Origin: CADCVW01 sp035644935
GTDB lineage: Bacteria; Pseudomonadota; Alphaproteobacteria; Sphingomonadales; Sphingomonadaceae
Assembly: GCA_035644935.1 (NCBI GenBank)
Contig: DASQNO010000090.1
Location: 1-45,503 of the forward strand
DNA length: 45,503 nucleotides
Direction of reading: 5' to 3'
Part shown: positions 32,736 through 41,381 of the stretch, one piece after another
Layout of the letters: each line of letters begins with the position of its first letter
How positions within the stretch are numbered: position 1 is the stretch's first letter
The notes under the pieces: model-generated
Seen by the model: only the letters and a program-made list of their open reading frames with translations
The model's database searches: none
What the model was told of the DNA's origin: nothing
Position numbers and translations under genes: made by a program

Positions 32736-32857
32736 GCATCATGATCGATCACTCTGGTGACCACTTCAGTGCTCTTCAGCGCCCGACCTCTCGGCGAGTT
32801 CCGTGTGACGCCGGGCCTCGATTATGTTACCACCGCCATCGAAGGAGACCGGCGGTG

Positions 32858-32935
32858 ATGCACGCAATCCCAGCCGCGTCGACCATGTCGCTGGGCCCGC
32901 GGTCCGAAGAGGCGCGACGGAAGCGGCTGCCGTGA
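32858..32935 (+). CDS. possible 25-residue leader peptide upstream of the AraC genes
   Basis: ATG 32858 is preceded by AAGGAG at 32842 (10-base spacing). The 25 codons end RSEEARRKRLP, and the stop TGA overlaps the GTG of the first AraC gene (GTGA), the same junction that links the three AraC genes. Its C-terminus ARRKRLP vaguely resembles the AraC ends (AWRRERLS), so it could be the decayed end of a fourth paralogue rather than a leader. Confidence 0.4.
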   Translation: MHAIPAASTMSLGPRSEEARRKRLP

Positions 32936-33846
32936 ACGCGCGCGCATGGGACAAGCAGTACGACAGCTACGCCACCTTCTACGAGGACGCTTACGCGCCA
33001 AGCCTGCTGGAGAGCTATGCGGTCGGTCGCGCCGGGGCGGGCCTGCTCATCTCCGACCAAGACGCTGGCGACTGGTCGGACGCCGCTACCCCCGATCTGG
33101 TGATCGCCCGTTCGCCGGCGACGCCGTCCGTTGGAGCGACTCTGGACCTTGGCGGGGGGCGCTTCTCCTGCCGCATTCCCGCCAACGCTTTCATAGTCTC
33201 TCCTCCAAATTTCGCGACCACTATCCTGATCGACTGCCGGCACCGTATCGAAGCTCTGGCTTTGCCCTACGCGCGCCTGCTCGAGTTCGCCGGCGATCCT
33301 GCGGAAAGCGGGCTGCCTGCCGACGGGGACTTCGGTCGCTTGCACAAGCAGGTCAACTCGGACGCTTCGGTAAGCGCCGCCTTGGACCGGCTTTGGGAAG
33401 AGGCTCGGGCTGGTGCTCCCTGTGGGACCTTGGCAGCAGACGCCTCCATCCTGCAGCTCGCGGCCGCGCTGCTTGCGCTTCGTGCTCGACCAGCCCCGAC
33501 TTACAATGAAGGCGGGCTCGCACCTTGGCAGGTGCGACGTGTGTGCGATTACCTGAGTTCGCATCTCGATCATGACCACTCCCTGGCGGAACTGGCCGGC
33601 CTCATCGATCTGTCGACCTTCCACTTCTGCCGCGCCTTCAAGCGTTCTACTGGCACCACGCCTCACGCCTGGCTAACACATCGACGTGTCGAGCGAGCCA
33701 AGGACGTGATGAGCGCGGACTCGGATGTGGGGCTCACCGAGGTGGCGCTGAGCGTTGGCTACGGCAGCCAAAGCGCCTTCGGCACTGCGTTCCGACGAGT
33801 GACCGGCACCACGCCGAGCGCGTGGCGTCGGGAGCGGCTGTCGTGA
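32932..33846 (+). CDS. AraC-family transcriptional regulator, first of three tandem paralogues
   Basis: 304 residues from GTG 32932, chosen because its start aligns with that of the next gene (NARAWDKQYDSYATFYEDAY against SSREWERSYESFADFYRDTY) and it overlaps the leader stop. The N-terminal cupin-like sensor (about 1-190) is followed by the two-helix-turn-helix domain (about 200-300: LAELAGLIDLSTFHFCRAFK and TEVALSVGYGSQSAFGTAFR). It binds DNA as an activator or repressor. Its end overlaps the next gene by GTGA. Confidence 0.88.
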   Translation: MNARAWDKQYDSYATFYEDAYAPSLLESYAVGRAGAGLLISDQDAGDWSDAATPDLVIARSPATPSVGATLDLGGGRFSCRIPANAFIVSPPNFATTILIDCRHRIEALALPYARLLEFAGDPAESGLPADGDFGRLHKQVNSDASVSAALDRLWEEARAGAPCGTLAADASILQLAAALLALRARPAPTYNEGGLAPWQVRRVCDYLSSHLDHDHSLAELAGLIDLSTFHFCRAFKRSTGTTPHAWLTHRRVERAKDVMSADSDVGLTEVALSVGYGSQSAFGTAFRRVTGTTPSAWRRERLS

Positions 33847-34751
33847 GTTCGCGCGAGTGGGAGAGGTCCTACGAGAGCTTTGCCGACTTCTACCGTGATA
33901 CTTACGCGCCGCACGTTCGTGGGGTACACACCTTGGGCCGAGCTGGGGCTAATCTGCTGTCCTTCGAGCAGTCGGCAGGCGACTGGTCAGACGCTCCGAC
34001 CCCCGATCTGGTGATCTCCCGCCTTGCGACCGCGGCCACAGGCGCGACGATGGACGTCGGGGGCGGCCGGTTCCGATGCACCATGCCGTCGCGGAACTTC
34101 ATCGTCGTTCCGCCGGGTTTCGCCACATCCATCCTGATGGATGGTGCCCACGTTGTTGAAGCTCTCGCCATCCCTTTTCGTAGCTTGCTCGATCTCGCGG
34201 GCGGCGCGGAAGTTAGCAGGCTTCCTCAGGATGGTGACTTCGGCCCGCTGCACGATCAGACTCTGCGGGATCCGGTGGTCGGGAGCCTCATCGACCGCCT
34301 GTGGCAGGAGGCACGAGCAGGCAAGCCTCATGGCGCTCTCGCGGCCGACGGCCTCGTACTGGAGATTGCTGCAGCGCTCCTAAATCTGCGCGACGGAACA
34401 TCGCAAACTGAGCGCGGCGGCCTCGCCCCCTGGCAGGTGCGGCGCGTGTGCGAGTACCTGAGCGAACACCTCGAGGACGACACCTCGCTCGCCGAGCTGG
34501 CGAAGCTTGTAGATTTGTCGAGCTTCCACTTCTGCCGTGCTTTTAAGCTCTCCACCGGCGCCTCGCCGCACGCCTGGCTGACGCGACGCCGGATCGAGCG
34601 GGCTCAGGAGCTGATCAGCACTGACCCGAGCATAGGTCTGACCGAGATCGCGCTGAGCGTCGGCTACGGCAGCCAGAGCGCGTTCGGCACGGCGTTCCGA
34701 CGAGTGACCGGCACTACGCCGAGCGCCTGGCGCCGGGAGAGTCTGTCGTGA
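33843..34751 (+). CDS. AraC-family transcriptional regulator, second tandem paralogue
   Basis: 302 residues from GTG 33843 (overlap GTGA with the first). Its sensor domain is similar to the first (SYESFADFYRDTYAP, LGRAGANLLSFEQSAGDW, ATGATMDVGGGRF). The DNA-binding domain reads LAELAKLVDLSSFHFCRAFK and TEIALSVGYGSQSAFGTAFR. The last 85 bases are nearly identical to those of the other two. It is coupled to the third gene by another GTGA. Confidence 0.88.
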   Translation: MSSREWERSYESFADFYRDTYAPHVRGVHTLGRAGANLLSFEQSAGDWSDAPTPDLVISRLATAATGATMDVGGGRFRCTMPSRNFIVVPPGFATSILMDGAHVVEALAIPFRSLLDLAGGAEVSRLPQDGDFGPLHDQTLRDPVVGSLIDRLWQEARAGKPHGALAADGLVLEIAAALLNLRDGTSQTERGGLAPWQVRRVCEYLSEHLEDDTSLAELAKLVDLSSFHFCRAFKLSTGASPHAWLTRRRIERAQELISTDPSIGLTEIALSVGYGSQSAFGTAFRRVTGTTPSAWRRESLS

Positions 34752-35623
34752 GCGCATTGGCCTACATTGACCACTACACCCGCGGCCCGTTCCAGCCTTA
34801 CGTTAAGGAGCTTCGGACGGCGAGTGGGCTCGACCTGCTCGAGGTGTTGCAGCCGGCTGGAGACTTATCCGATCCACCGGTTCGCGAGCTTGTTCTCATA
34901 CAAGCGCTGAGCGGCTTCGGCTCTCGTATCGACCACGGCGCCGGCAAGTTCAGCCACAGGGCTGCGGCCGGCGACTTCTACGTGGCTCCGCCGGAGTGCG
35001 CCACGGAGGTCATTCTCGATCACGCCAACGAACTTCGATGTCTCGCCTTACCGGTCTCAGCGCTGGCCGACGGGGCGACCGAAAACCGGACCGATGCTTT
35101 CGCCCCCCTTTGCGCTGGCGCGTTTCGCAACGAGTGGCTGTGCGGGCTTCTGGACCGACTCTGGATGGAAGTCGGGACCGGGAACGGCCGTGGTCGCTTA
35201 TATTCTGACGCGATGGCACTGATCATAGTTTCCGAGCTGCGCAGACAGGCCGCAATTCGGGTCGTGCCACACGGGGGCTACAACCAAGGGGGGCTCGCAT
35301 CCTGGCAGCTGCGACGGGTGTGCGACTACTTGAACTCGCACCTCGATCAGGACCATTCCCTGGCGGAACTGGCGCGCCTCGTCGATCTATCGACCTTCCA
35401 CTTTTGCCGAGCCTTCAAGCGTTCGACCGGCACCACGCCGCACGCCTGGTTGACCGATCAACGCATCGAGCGCGCGAAGGACATTATGAACTCCGACGTA
35501 AGCATTGGTCTGACCGAGGTCGCCCTCTGCGTCGGCTACGGCAGCCAGAGCGCGTTCGGCACCGCGTTTCGACGAGTGACCGGCACGACGCCGAGCGCCT
35601 GGCGCCGAGAGCATCTTCTTTAG
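34748..35623 (+). CDS. AraC-family transcriptional regulator, third tandem paralogue
   Basis: 291 residues from GTG 34748. The sensor domain has diverged from the first two (YIDHYTRGPFQPYVKELRTA, DFYVAPPECATEVILDHANE), whereas the DNA-binding domain is almost the same (LAELARLVDLSTFHFCRAFK, TEVALCVGYGSQSAFGTAFR). All three could read the same or overlapping sites with different input signals. The run ends at TAG 35623; 117 bases follow before the LysR gene. Confidence 0.88.
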   Translation: MSALAYIDHYTRGPFQPYVKELRTASGLDLLEVLQPAGDLSDPPVRELVLIQALSGFGSRIDHGAGKFSHRAAAGDFYVAPPECATEVILDHANELRCLALPVSALADGATENRTDAFAPLCAGAFRNEWLCGLLDRLWMEVGTGNGRGRLYSDAMALIIVSELRRQAAIRVVPHGGYNQGGLASWQLRRVCDYLNSHLDQDHSLAELARLVDLSTFHFCRAFKRSTGTTPHAWLTDQRIERAKDIMNSDVSIGLTEVALCVGYGSQSAFGTAFRRVTGTTPSAWRREHLL

Positions 35624-35740
35624 CGAAACGCGCGCCCTTTGAAGCAATGCCGATAAAGGCGGCGCACGCCTGCTCAAACTCCTACCGATCCTTTGACTTA
35701 GGAGGGTCTAGCTAGAACTTTGGTAGGAACGGGCGCGTGT

Positions 35741-36688
35741 ATGCCCATCGAAATCAGACATATGCGGTATGCAGTCGAGGTTGCCGACTGCGGCAGCTTT
35801 AGTCGCGCAGCTTCCAAGCTCGGCATCGGGACATCAGCGCTCAGCCGAGGCGTTCGCGATCTCGAGGACCTGCTGGGCGTCACCGTTTTCGAGCGCCACC
35901 CTCGCGGGGTCCGAGCTACAGAGGCTGGCTCGGAATTCATCAACGAAGCGCGAAGCATCCTCGGGCGGCTGGCAGCAGCCCAGGCGCGAGCGAGAGAAGC
36001 TGGGGCCGGCAAGCACGGGCATCTTTCGTTGGGATACATCTGGTCCTTCGCGCGCGGCGTCGCAGCGGAGCTGGTCGGCCGCTTTAAGCTGGAGAACGCG
36101 GGTGCTGCCCTCCACCTGATCGAGGATGGACCGGAGGCTCTGTTGCACAGGTTGGCTCAGTGGGAGGTCGATCTGGTGCTGACCGCGACGCCGAAGTTGG
36201 ATCGGATGATCGTTGCTGGCCTCAACGATCTAGGGAAGATGCCGCTGTGGACAGAGCGCTTGTTCGCGATGGTCCCAACCAGCGAGCCAGGCTCGGAACT
36301 GAATTGGGTTGACCTGGCGGCTCAGGATATTCTCTATCGCCGCGCCGACGCTGCAGCCGCGTTCACTCAGTGGGTCGAGGATATCGGCGGCCCACACCTC
36401 CAATTTCAGGCGCAGGACTGCTCATTCGATGGCCTCGTCACCTTGGTCGCCGCAGGAGAAGGTCGAGCTCTAGTGCCTTCGAGCTTGGCCCAGAGTGATC
36501 TTGCGACCGTCCGCTTCGTGCCGGTGAACGCTTCGGGAGCCGAACTGCAGGTTGTCGCGCTTTGGCGGCGCGCCAACGACAATCCGTCTATGCGTCGGTT
36601 CTTAGCGCTGGCTAAACGCTTGTACGAGCAACCGCCGCTCAATCCCCCGATCGATCACGGCGCGTCTTCGCGAAGCCGCGATCGGTAG
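35741..36688 (+). CDS. LysR-family transcriptional regulator
   Basis: 315 residues from ATG 35741 (MPIEIRHMRYAVEVADCGSF). The winged HTH is residues ~1-60 (FSRAASKLGIGTSALSRGVRDLE); the effector domain runs from ~90 to 290 with LSLGYIWSFARGVAAELVGR. The last 50 bases overlap the convergent DUF2274 gene at the end of the trb operon, so this is the boundary of cargo and conjugation genes. Its target is unknown; the AraC cluster upstream reads in the same direction. Confidence 0.87.
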   Translation: MPIEIRHMRYAVEVADCGSFSRAASKLGIGTSALSRGVRDLEDLLGVTVFERHPRGVRATEAGSEFINEARSILGRLAAAQARAREAGAGKHGHLSLGYIWSFARGVAAELVGRFKLENAGAALHLIEDGPEALLHRLAQWEVDLVLTATPKLDRMIVAGLNDLGKMPLWTERLFAMVPTSEPGSELNWVDLAAQDILYRRADAAAAFTQWVEDIGGPHLQFQAQDCSFDGLVTLVAAGEGRALVPSSLAQSDLATVRFVPVNASGAELQVVALWRRANDNPSMRRFLALAKRLYEQPPLNPPIDHGASSRSRDR

Positions 36689-36866
36689 CCATGAAGCGCG
36701 CGAGCATCGGCCCAACCAGCTTTGACGGTTCTATGGCGGGTCTGCCGCTCTGCTGACCCAGAGCCTGTCCGTAAGCGACGAGATCGCGATGAGTGCCGGC
36801 GGGCAGCTCAATGGTGAGCCGGACGGGCTTGTCGTCCGCAAGCGGACCGAGCTTCAGCTTGCTCAC
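36639..36866 (-). CDS. DUF2274 protein at the end of the trb operon
   Basis: 75 residues: KLKLGPLADDKPVRLTIELP, then a helical segment (HRDLVAYGQALGQQSGRPAI) and a basic tail. DUF2274 genes regularly follow trbI in alphaproteobacterial trb operons; the layout resembles a ribbon-helix-helix protein. Its ATG overlaps the trbI stop by 4 bases. It may regulate the operon, but this is inferred. Its 3' end overlaps the LysR gene. Confidence 0.8.
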   Translation of the reverse strand: MSKLKLGPLADDKPVRLTIELPAGTHRDLVAYGQALGQQSGRPAIEPSKLVGPMLARFMATDRGFAKTRRDRSGD

Positions 36867-38095
36867 GGCACCTCTCCATAGGGCTCAAAGACGAGGTCGC
36901 GCGTAACGATGACGCGAACCGGATGCCCTGGGCTGACGGTCAGGGTCGGCCGAATCTCCAGTTGCCGGCGCACAACCTCCGTGCCTGCGTTGCCGACATT
37001 CTGCTGCGCGCCGTCTCGGATGGCGCGGGCGATTTCGTTATCGCTGCTGCTGCCCAGTTCCGCGCCCACCCCGAGCAATGTCGAGAGTATGCCGGCGCGG
37101 AATAACCGGCCCCAGTGGTTGTCTACGTGGCCCTGCAGTCCGGCGAACCCGGCCGCATCCGCACCGGGCTGCCGCTCCAGCACAATCGACCGGCCGTCAG
37201 GCAGTATCAGCCGGTTCCAGATGAGAAGCACGCGCTCCTGACCAACCCCAACTTCGGCGTCGTACTGGCCGATGAGTTTGGAGCCCTGCGGCACGAGCAG
37301 GTGATGGCCGGTCGGGCTGTCGTAGACGGGGCTGGTCACCTGTGCGGTCACCTGGCCCGGGAGGTCCGAGCGAAGCCCTGTCACCAGCGCGGCCGGGATG
37401 ACTGAGCCGGCCTGGAGCACGTAGGGGCTCGCTGGCGGGCGAACACGGTCCGGGCTGACGGTGCGCCGATCGACGTCGCGGGCCAGGAACGCCTCGCCTC
37501 GGCCGAGCGACTGCGCCGGAGGCTCGGGGGTGCCTGCCGGTGCCGTCGACCTGAGTTCGACCGGCGGCTGGACCTGCTCGCCGCCGCTCTGCCCACCGCT
37601 GAACAGCTGGCTCGTCCGCGCGGCCTCGCGTTCTTGGACAGCACGCTGCACGGCGGGATCGGGCTGCGGGACGGGCGGCCTTGCGGGAGCGGGACTGCCG
37701 GAAACTGGTGGCATCGGCACTGCCTGCCCGCGCTCCTGGGCGCTCAGCATAGGCCGGCCCATGTCGCCGGGAAGCGGCGGGCCGAGCTGTGGCACCTCGC
37801 GGGGCAGCCCGGAGTAATCGCGCGGCAGCTTGCCTAGCCCATCAGCCTGAGCGACCCGGTCGGTGTTGTAGAGCTCGGAGGGGCCGTCGCTAGTGTCGCG
37901 ACTTTGCAGGCCCAGCATGAGGGCGCCGCCGACGCCGATGCTGGCGACAGCGCCGAGGCCAATAAGTACTTTGCGTGACAGCCGTGTCACGCCGGGAAGC
38001 GTGGGCCGGAGCCGCAGCGCGTCGGCGATCTCGCGTTCATTCCGTGGCGGGTCAAGCTCAGGCGAGACCTCGGGTGCATCGGGGCGCTCAGTCAC
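36863..38095 (-). CDS. trbI: type IV secretion protein TrbI (VirB10 family)
   Basis: 410 residues from GTG 38095, which overlaps the trbG stop by 8 bases (GTGACTGA). One membrane helix (KVLIGLGAVASIGVGGALML) follows a cytosolic tail of ~40 residues. A long Pro-rich periplasmic linker leads to the C-terminal VirB10 beta-barrel (VIPAALVTGLRSDLPGQVTA, GSKLIGQYDAEVGVGQERVL). It spans both membranes as the scaffold of the channel core. An upstream extension in the same frame lies inside trbG. Confidence 0.93.
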   Translation of the reverse strand: MTERPDAPEVSPELDPPRNEREIADALRLRPTLPGVTRLSRKVLIGLGAVASIGVGGALMLGLQSRDTSDGPSELYNTDRVAQADGLGKLPRDYSGLPREVPQLGPPLPGDMGRPMLSAQERGQAVPMPPVSGSPAPARPPVPQPDPAVQRAVQEREAARTSQLFSGGQSGGEQVQPPVELRSTAPAGTPEPPAQSLGRGEAFLARDVDRRTVSPDRVRPPASPYVLQAGSVIPAALVTGLRSDLPGQVTAQVTSPVYDSPTGHHLLVPQGSKLIGQYDAEVGVGQERVLLIWNRLILPDGRSIVLERQPGADAAGFAGLQGHVDNHWGRLFRAGILSTLLGVGAELGSSSDNEIARAIRDGAQQNVGNAGTEVVRRQLEIRPTLTVSPGHPVRVIVTRDLVFEPYGEVP

Positions 38096-39110
38096 GGTTC
38101 TTGCTCCAGTCGGTACGCTCGATGCGAACGCGCTGCTGCCGGCGTTCGGCACCGAGGCGGAGCTCGGCTGCGCCGAACAGCCGGTCGACGATCATGTGTC
38201 GGCCGCGGACGCGGTAGTTGACGAGCTCAGCGCCACGTCCGTTCGCGCCGACTACGAACAGCGGCGGCATCTCGCCTTGGACGATGCCGGCCGGGAACTC
38301 GATGTAGACACGGCTCCCGTCGTCATAGGCGCGCACAGGCCGCCAGGGCGCGCGGTCACCTTCGATCCGGTAGCGGAACTGGAGACGCTCGATCTCCACG
38401 CCCGCCGCGATCGGCTCGGCCTCCACCACCGCTGCGGACCCGCGCTGGAGCGCGATCAGCTGGTCCATCGGATAGGTCCAGCTGACCGAGGCCATCCACG
38501 TTCTCGGCGTTGCTTTGAGCTCCAGCAGGTAGGTTCGCCGATCGGTGTTGATGACGAGGTTGGTGGCAAGGTCACCACGCGTCGGCTTGACCAGGATGTG
38601 GACGCGCGTGCTCGCGCCCGAGCCGCTGGTCGTGTCGCCAATGATCCACCGGGCCGTGTCGCCGGCCGCGACTGGGCCAGCGCCGACCAGACGCTCGCCC
38701 TCTTGCAGGGCGATGTCTGTGACGTGCCCCGGCGCGGTGTAGACTTGGTAGAGCGCGCCTGCCGAGAAGGGATAGAGTTGGACGGCGTTGAGGAACCCGT
38801 CCCGAACCGGCTCCATCCGCGCCGCCGCGTTGGCCGCGGTGACGCGGGTAGCGGGTGCCCCCGCTTCACGCGTCCGTCGTTCAGGCTCGACGGGTTTCAG
38901 TTGACCCGGAAGCGGTAGCGGCTCCGGGATGGCGATCACCTCGACTCGCGGCGGTTCGGGCGCGATGGCTGCTGGGGCCGCTTCCGCGAGCACTGACGCT
39001 GGCGCATCGAGTGAAACGATCGGCGGCTTGTAGCGGCCGGCACAGCCGCCGAGCGCGGTGGAGAGTAGAAGCGCCGGAAGAGCGGCGCGGCGCAGGACAA
39101 GGTGTTTCAT
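38088..39110 (-). CDS. trbG: type IV secretion protein TrbG (VirB9 family)
   Basis: 340 residues from ATG 39110 (overlap TGATG with trbF). The signal has a lipobox (ALGGC, C22). A Pro-rich segment is followed by the VirB9 domain (YPFSAGALYQVYTAPGHVTDI and LLELKATPRTWMASVSWTYP; YDDGSRVYIEFPAGI near the end). It forms the outer-membrane core complex with TrbI. Confidence 0.93.
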   Translation of the reverse strand: MKHLVLRRAALPALLLSTALGGCAGRYKPPIVSLDAPASVLAEAAPAAIAPEPPRVEVIAIPEPLPLPGQLKPVEPERRTREAGAPATRVTAANAAARMEPVRDGFLNAVQLYPFSAGALYQVYTAPGHVTDIALQEGERLVGAGPVAAGDTARWIIGDTTSGSGASTRVHILVKPTRGDLATNLVINTDRRTYLLELKATPRTWMASVSWTYPMDQLIALQRGSAAVVEAEPIAAGVEIERLQFRYRIEGDRAPWRPVRAYDDGSRVYIEFPAGIVQGEMPPLFVVGANGRGAELVNYRVRGRHMIVDRLFGAAELRLGAERRQQRVRIERTDWSKNRD

Positions 39111-39790
39111 CAGGCGGACTCCCGAGACCAATTGATGGCGTGGATGAAGATCCCGAGCGGGTTCTTGCGGAGCCGCTCGGCGTCCCGGGGCGGCTGGAGC
39201 ACGAGGGTAACGATCGCGCTCCACCGCTCGGTGGCGGCAAGTTGGCCCTGCTCGTAGCGGCGCTCGACCCACGCGATGCGGAAGCTGTCGGCTGAGGCCC
39301 GGATGACGCTCGATACTTCCACGGCCACCTGGGTCTGAGCGACGCGCGCGAACGGATCATTGATCCGGGCGTAGTCGTTGAGTGCCATCGCGCCCCGGTC
39401 GGTGGTGTAGTCGTAAGCGCGCAGCCAGTTTTGACGGAGCACGATCGGGTCGGCCGGGACCGAGCGGACCTGCTCGACGAAGCGGGCGAGGTGCCACGCG
39501 ATCTGCGGGTCGGTCGGGCGGTAAGCTGCGACCGCAGGCTCAACCGCCTGCGCCTGTCCGAGCCGATCGACCTGCACCACCCAGGGCACGATCGAGCCAC
39601 GTGCACCCTGCCAGACGATTGCGGACGAGAGGCCGGCAACGAGGAACAGCTCGCCGAAAGCAAGCAGCCGCCAGTTTCTGGCCTGAACACGGGCCGACCC
39701 TATCCGGTCGTCCCAGGCTTGCTGGGCACGCTGATACGGTGTGACGGGATCGGGGGTGCGCCCGTAGCGCACGGAAGGTCGCTTGAACAT
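39110..39790 (-). CDS. trbF: type IV secretion protein TrbF (VirB8 family)
   Basis: 226 residues from ATG 39790 (TGATG overlap with the trbL stop; a TTG one codon earlier is in frame). A short cytosolic tail (FKRPSVRYGRTPDPVTPYQR), one membrane helix (LLAFGELFLVAGLSSAIVWQ) and the NTF2-like periplasmic domain (RQNWLRAYDYTTDRGAMALN) are typical of VirB8. It is an inner-membrane assembly factor. Confidence 0.93.
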   Translation of the reverse strand: MFKRPSVRYGRTPDPVTPYQRAQQAWDDRIGSARVQARNWRLLAFGELFLVAGLSSAIVWQGARGSIVPWVVQVDRLGQAQAVEPAVAAYRPTDPQIAWHLARFVEQVRSVPADPIVLRQNWLRAYDYTTDRGAMALNDYARINDPFARVAQTQVAVEVSSVIRASADSFRIAWVERRYEQGQLAATERWSAIVTLVLQPPRDAERLRKNPLGIFIHAINWSRESA

Positions 39791-41115
39791 CAACGGTCCT
39801 CACTGACGGAAACGGAAGCGCCCGAGCCGCCGCGGTCTCCCGAGCGGAGGGCGTGTGTGACGGCGCCGACGCCGTCCTTCACGGCTTGGCGGCGACGCAT
39901 TTGCTTCGCCCAGGCGGGCGATCCGTCGTCCGCAGACGAGGTCCTCGCCGCGTCGCCGGTAGACGCGGGCGCGGACGTCCCGCCTTCGCCTGTTCCGGCC
40001 GGGGACGAGCTGGCCGCGGTCGCGCCGCCTGAGCCGCTGAGGGGAGACGCCGGGCCGACCTGGGGGACGGAGATAGGCTGGACGGACCCGCCACCGCTGG
40101 GGAGCCCTCCGGTCGGGGAGCCACCGCCGGATGGCGACCCATTTTCCGTCCCGGACGGTCCGCGTGTGGGCGGAACCGTAGTGGCCGCCGCCGTGCGGCT
40201 GCCGCCTGCGACACCCGTGACGGCGCCCGCGCCGAGCCGAGCGGCCCCATAGCCGGCGGCGGCTACCCCGCCTGCGGCAAGGCCGGCACCGACTGCTGCG
40301 CCGGCCGAGAGCTGCGGTCCGCCCGAAACGATGCCGTTAGCGATGCCGGGGCCGTAAATACCGAGACCCAGCAGCGACAACGCCGCGAGCACGATAGCGA
40401 GGGCATCTTCGATGGTGGGCTCGGCGCCGTTGAACCCGGCGGTGAACTCGGAGAAGAGCGTGGAGCCGATGCCGACGATCACGGCCAGCACGAGCACTTT
40501 CACGCCCGAAGAGATGACGTTGCCGAGCACGCGCTCGGCGAGGAAGGCGGTTCTGCCGAACAGGCCGAAAGGGATCAGCACGAAACCGGCGAGCGTGGTC
40601 AGCTTGAACTCGATCAGCGTGACGAACAGTTGGATCGCGAGGATGAAGAAGCTGAGGATCACCAGCACCCAGGCGAACAGCAGGACCGAGATCTGGATGA
40701 AGTTCTCGAAGAAGCTGACAAACCCCATCAGGTCCGAGATGGACTCCAGGATGGGTCGCCCTGCCTCGATGCCGACCTGCGCGATGCGCCCGGGGCGGAC
40801 GAAGTCGGCGGCGCTGACGGTGCCGCCTGAGGCTTGAAGCCCGAGCCCGGCGAAGCTCTCGAAGATGATTCGGGCCAGGCCGTTCCAGTTGCCGATGATG
40901 TAGGCGAACACGCCCACGAACAGCGTCTTCTTGACGAGCCGCGCGAGCACGTCGTCGTCGGCCGCCCAGGTCCAGAACAGGGCGGCGAGCGTCACATCGA
41001 TGACGATCAGCGTGGTGGCGAGGAACGCGACCTCGCCGGACAGCAAGCCGAAGCCGCTGTCGATGTACCTGGAGAACACATCGAGGAAGCGATCAATAAC
41101 GCCGACGTCGTTCAT
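39790..41115 (-). CDS. trbL: type IV secretion protein TrbL (VirB6 family)
   Basis: 441 residues from ATG 41115 (MNDVGVIDRFLDVFSRYIDS), overlapping the TrbK-type stop by ATGA. Six or more membrane helices occupy residues ~25-310 (AFLATTLIVIDVTLAALFWT, SVLLFAWVLVILSFFILAIQ). The last ~130 residues are Gly/Ser/Pro-rich and disordered. It forms the inner-membrane channel. Confidence 0.93.
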   Translation of the reverse strand: MNDVGVIDRFLDVFSRYIDSGFGLLSGEVAFLATTLIVIDVTLAALFWTWAADDDVLARLVKKTLFVGVFAYIIGNWNGLARIIFESFAGLGLQASGGTVSAADFVRPGRIAQVGIEAGRPILESISDLMGFVSFFENFIQISVLLFAWVLVILSFFILAIQLFVTLIEFKLTTLAGFVLIPFGLFGRTAFLAERVLGNVISSGVKVLVLAVIVGIGSTLFSEFTAGFNGAEPTIEDALAIVLAALSLLGLGIYGPGIANGIVSGGPQLSAGAAVGAGLAAGGVAAAGYGAARLGAGAVTGVAGGSRTAAATTVPPTRGPSGTENGSPSGGGSPTGGLPSGGGSVQPISVPQVGPASPLSGSGGATAASSSPAGTGEGGTSAPASTGDAARTSSADDGSPAWAKQMRRRQAVKDGVGAVTHALRSGDRGGSGASVSVSEDR

Positions 41116-41381
41116 GGCCGTGTCTCGGGTGAGGAGAAGAAGCGGGCGCGGCGCTCCGCCCAGGCGCGGCGACAGGCCTCGTCGACGTGAGCGGGGTCGG
41201 TGATCGCGCGGCATCGGCCGAGTTCAACTGCGACCGGATCCGCGTTCGTCGCCGGGGCCGCCGTGCTCGTTCCGGCCGGCTCGCCGCGGTCCAGCTCAGC
41301 CGCGGCCAGGCAGATGGCCAGCACCGCGAACGCCAGCGCGGCGAACCGGACGACGGGCCCGATGTCGGCCTTGGCGGTCAC
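41112..41381 (-). CDS. trbK: TrbK-type putative entry-exclusion protein
   Basis: 89 residues: one membrane/signal segment (FAALAFAVLAICLAAAEL), an Ala/Pro-rich linker and a conserved end with Cys pair (LGRCRAITDPAHVDEACRRAW, then AERRARFF). It matches the TrbK-alternative group between trbJ and trbL. It should block entry of a second related element. It overlaps trbJ and trbL by 4 bases each. Confidence 0.82.
   Translation of the reverse strand: MTAKADIGPVVRFAALAFAVLAICLAAAELDRGEPAGTSTAAPATNADPVAVELGRCRAITDPAHVDEACRRAWAERRARFFSSPETRP

Noticed and set aside
32824..32931. N-terminal extension of the first AraC protein from ATG 32824
   Set aside because: The extension has no counterpart in the second paralogue, whose GTG start aligns with GTG 32932.
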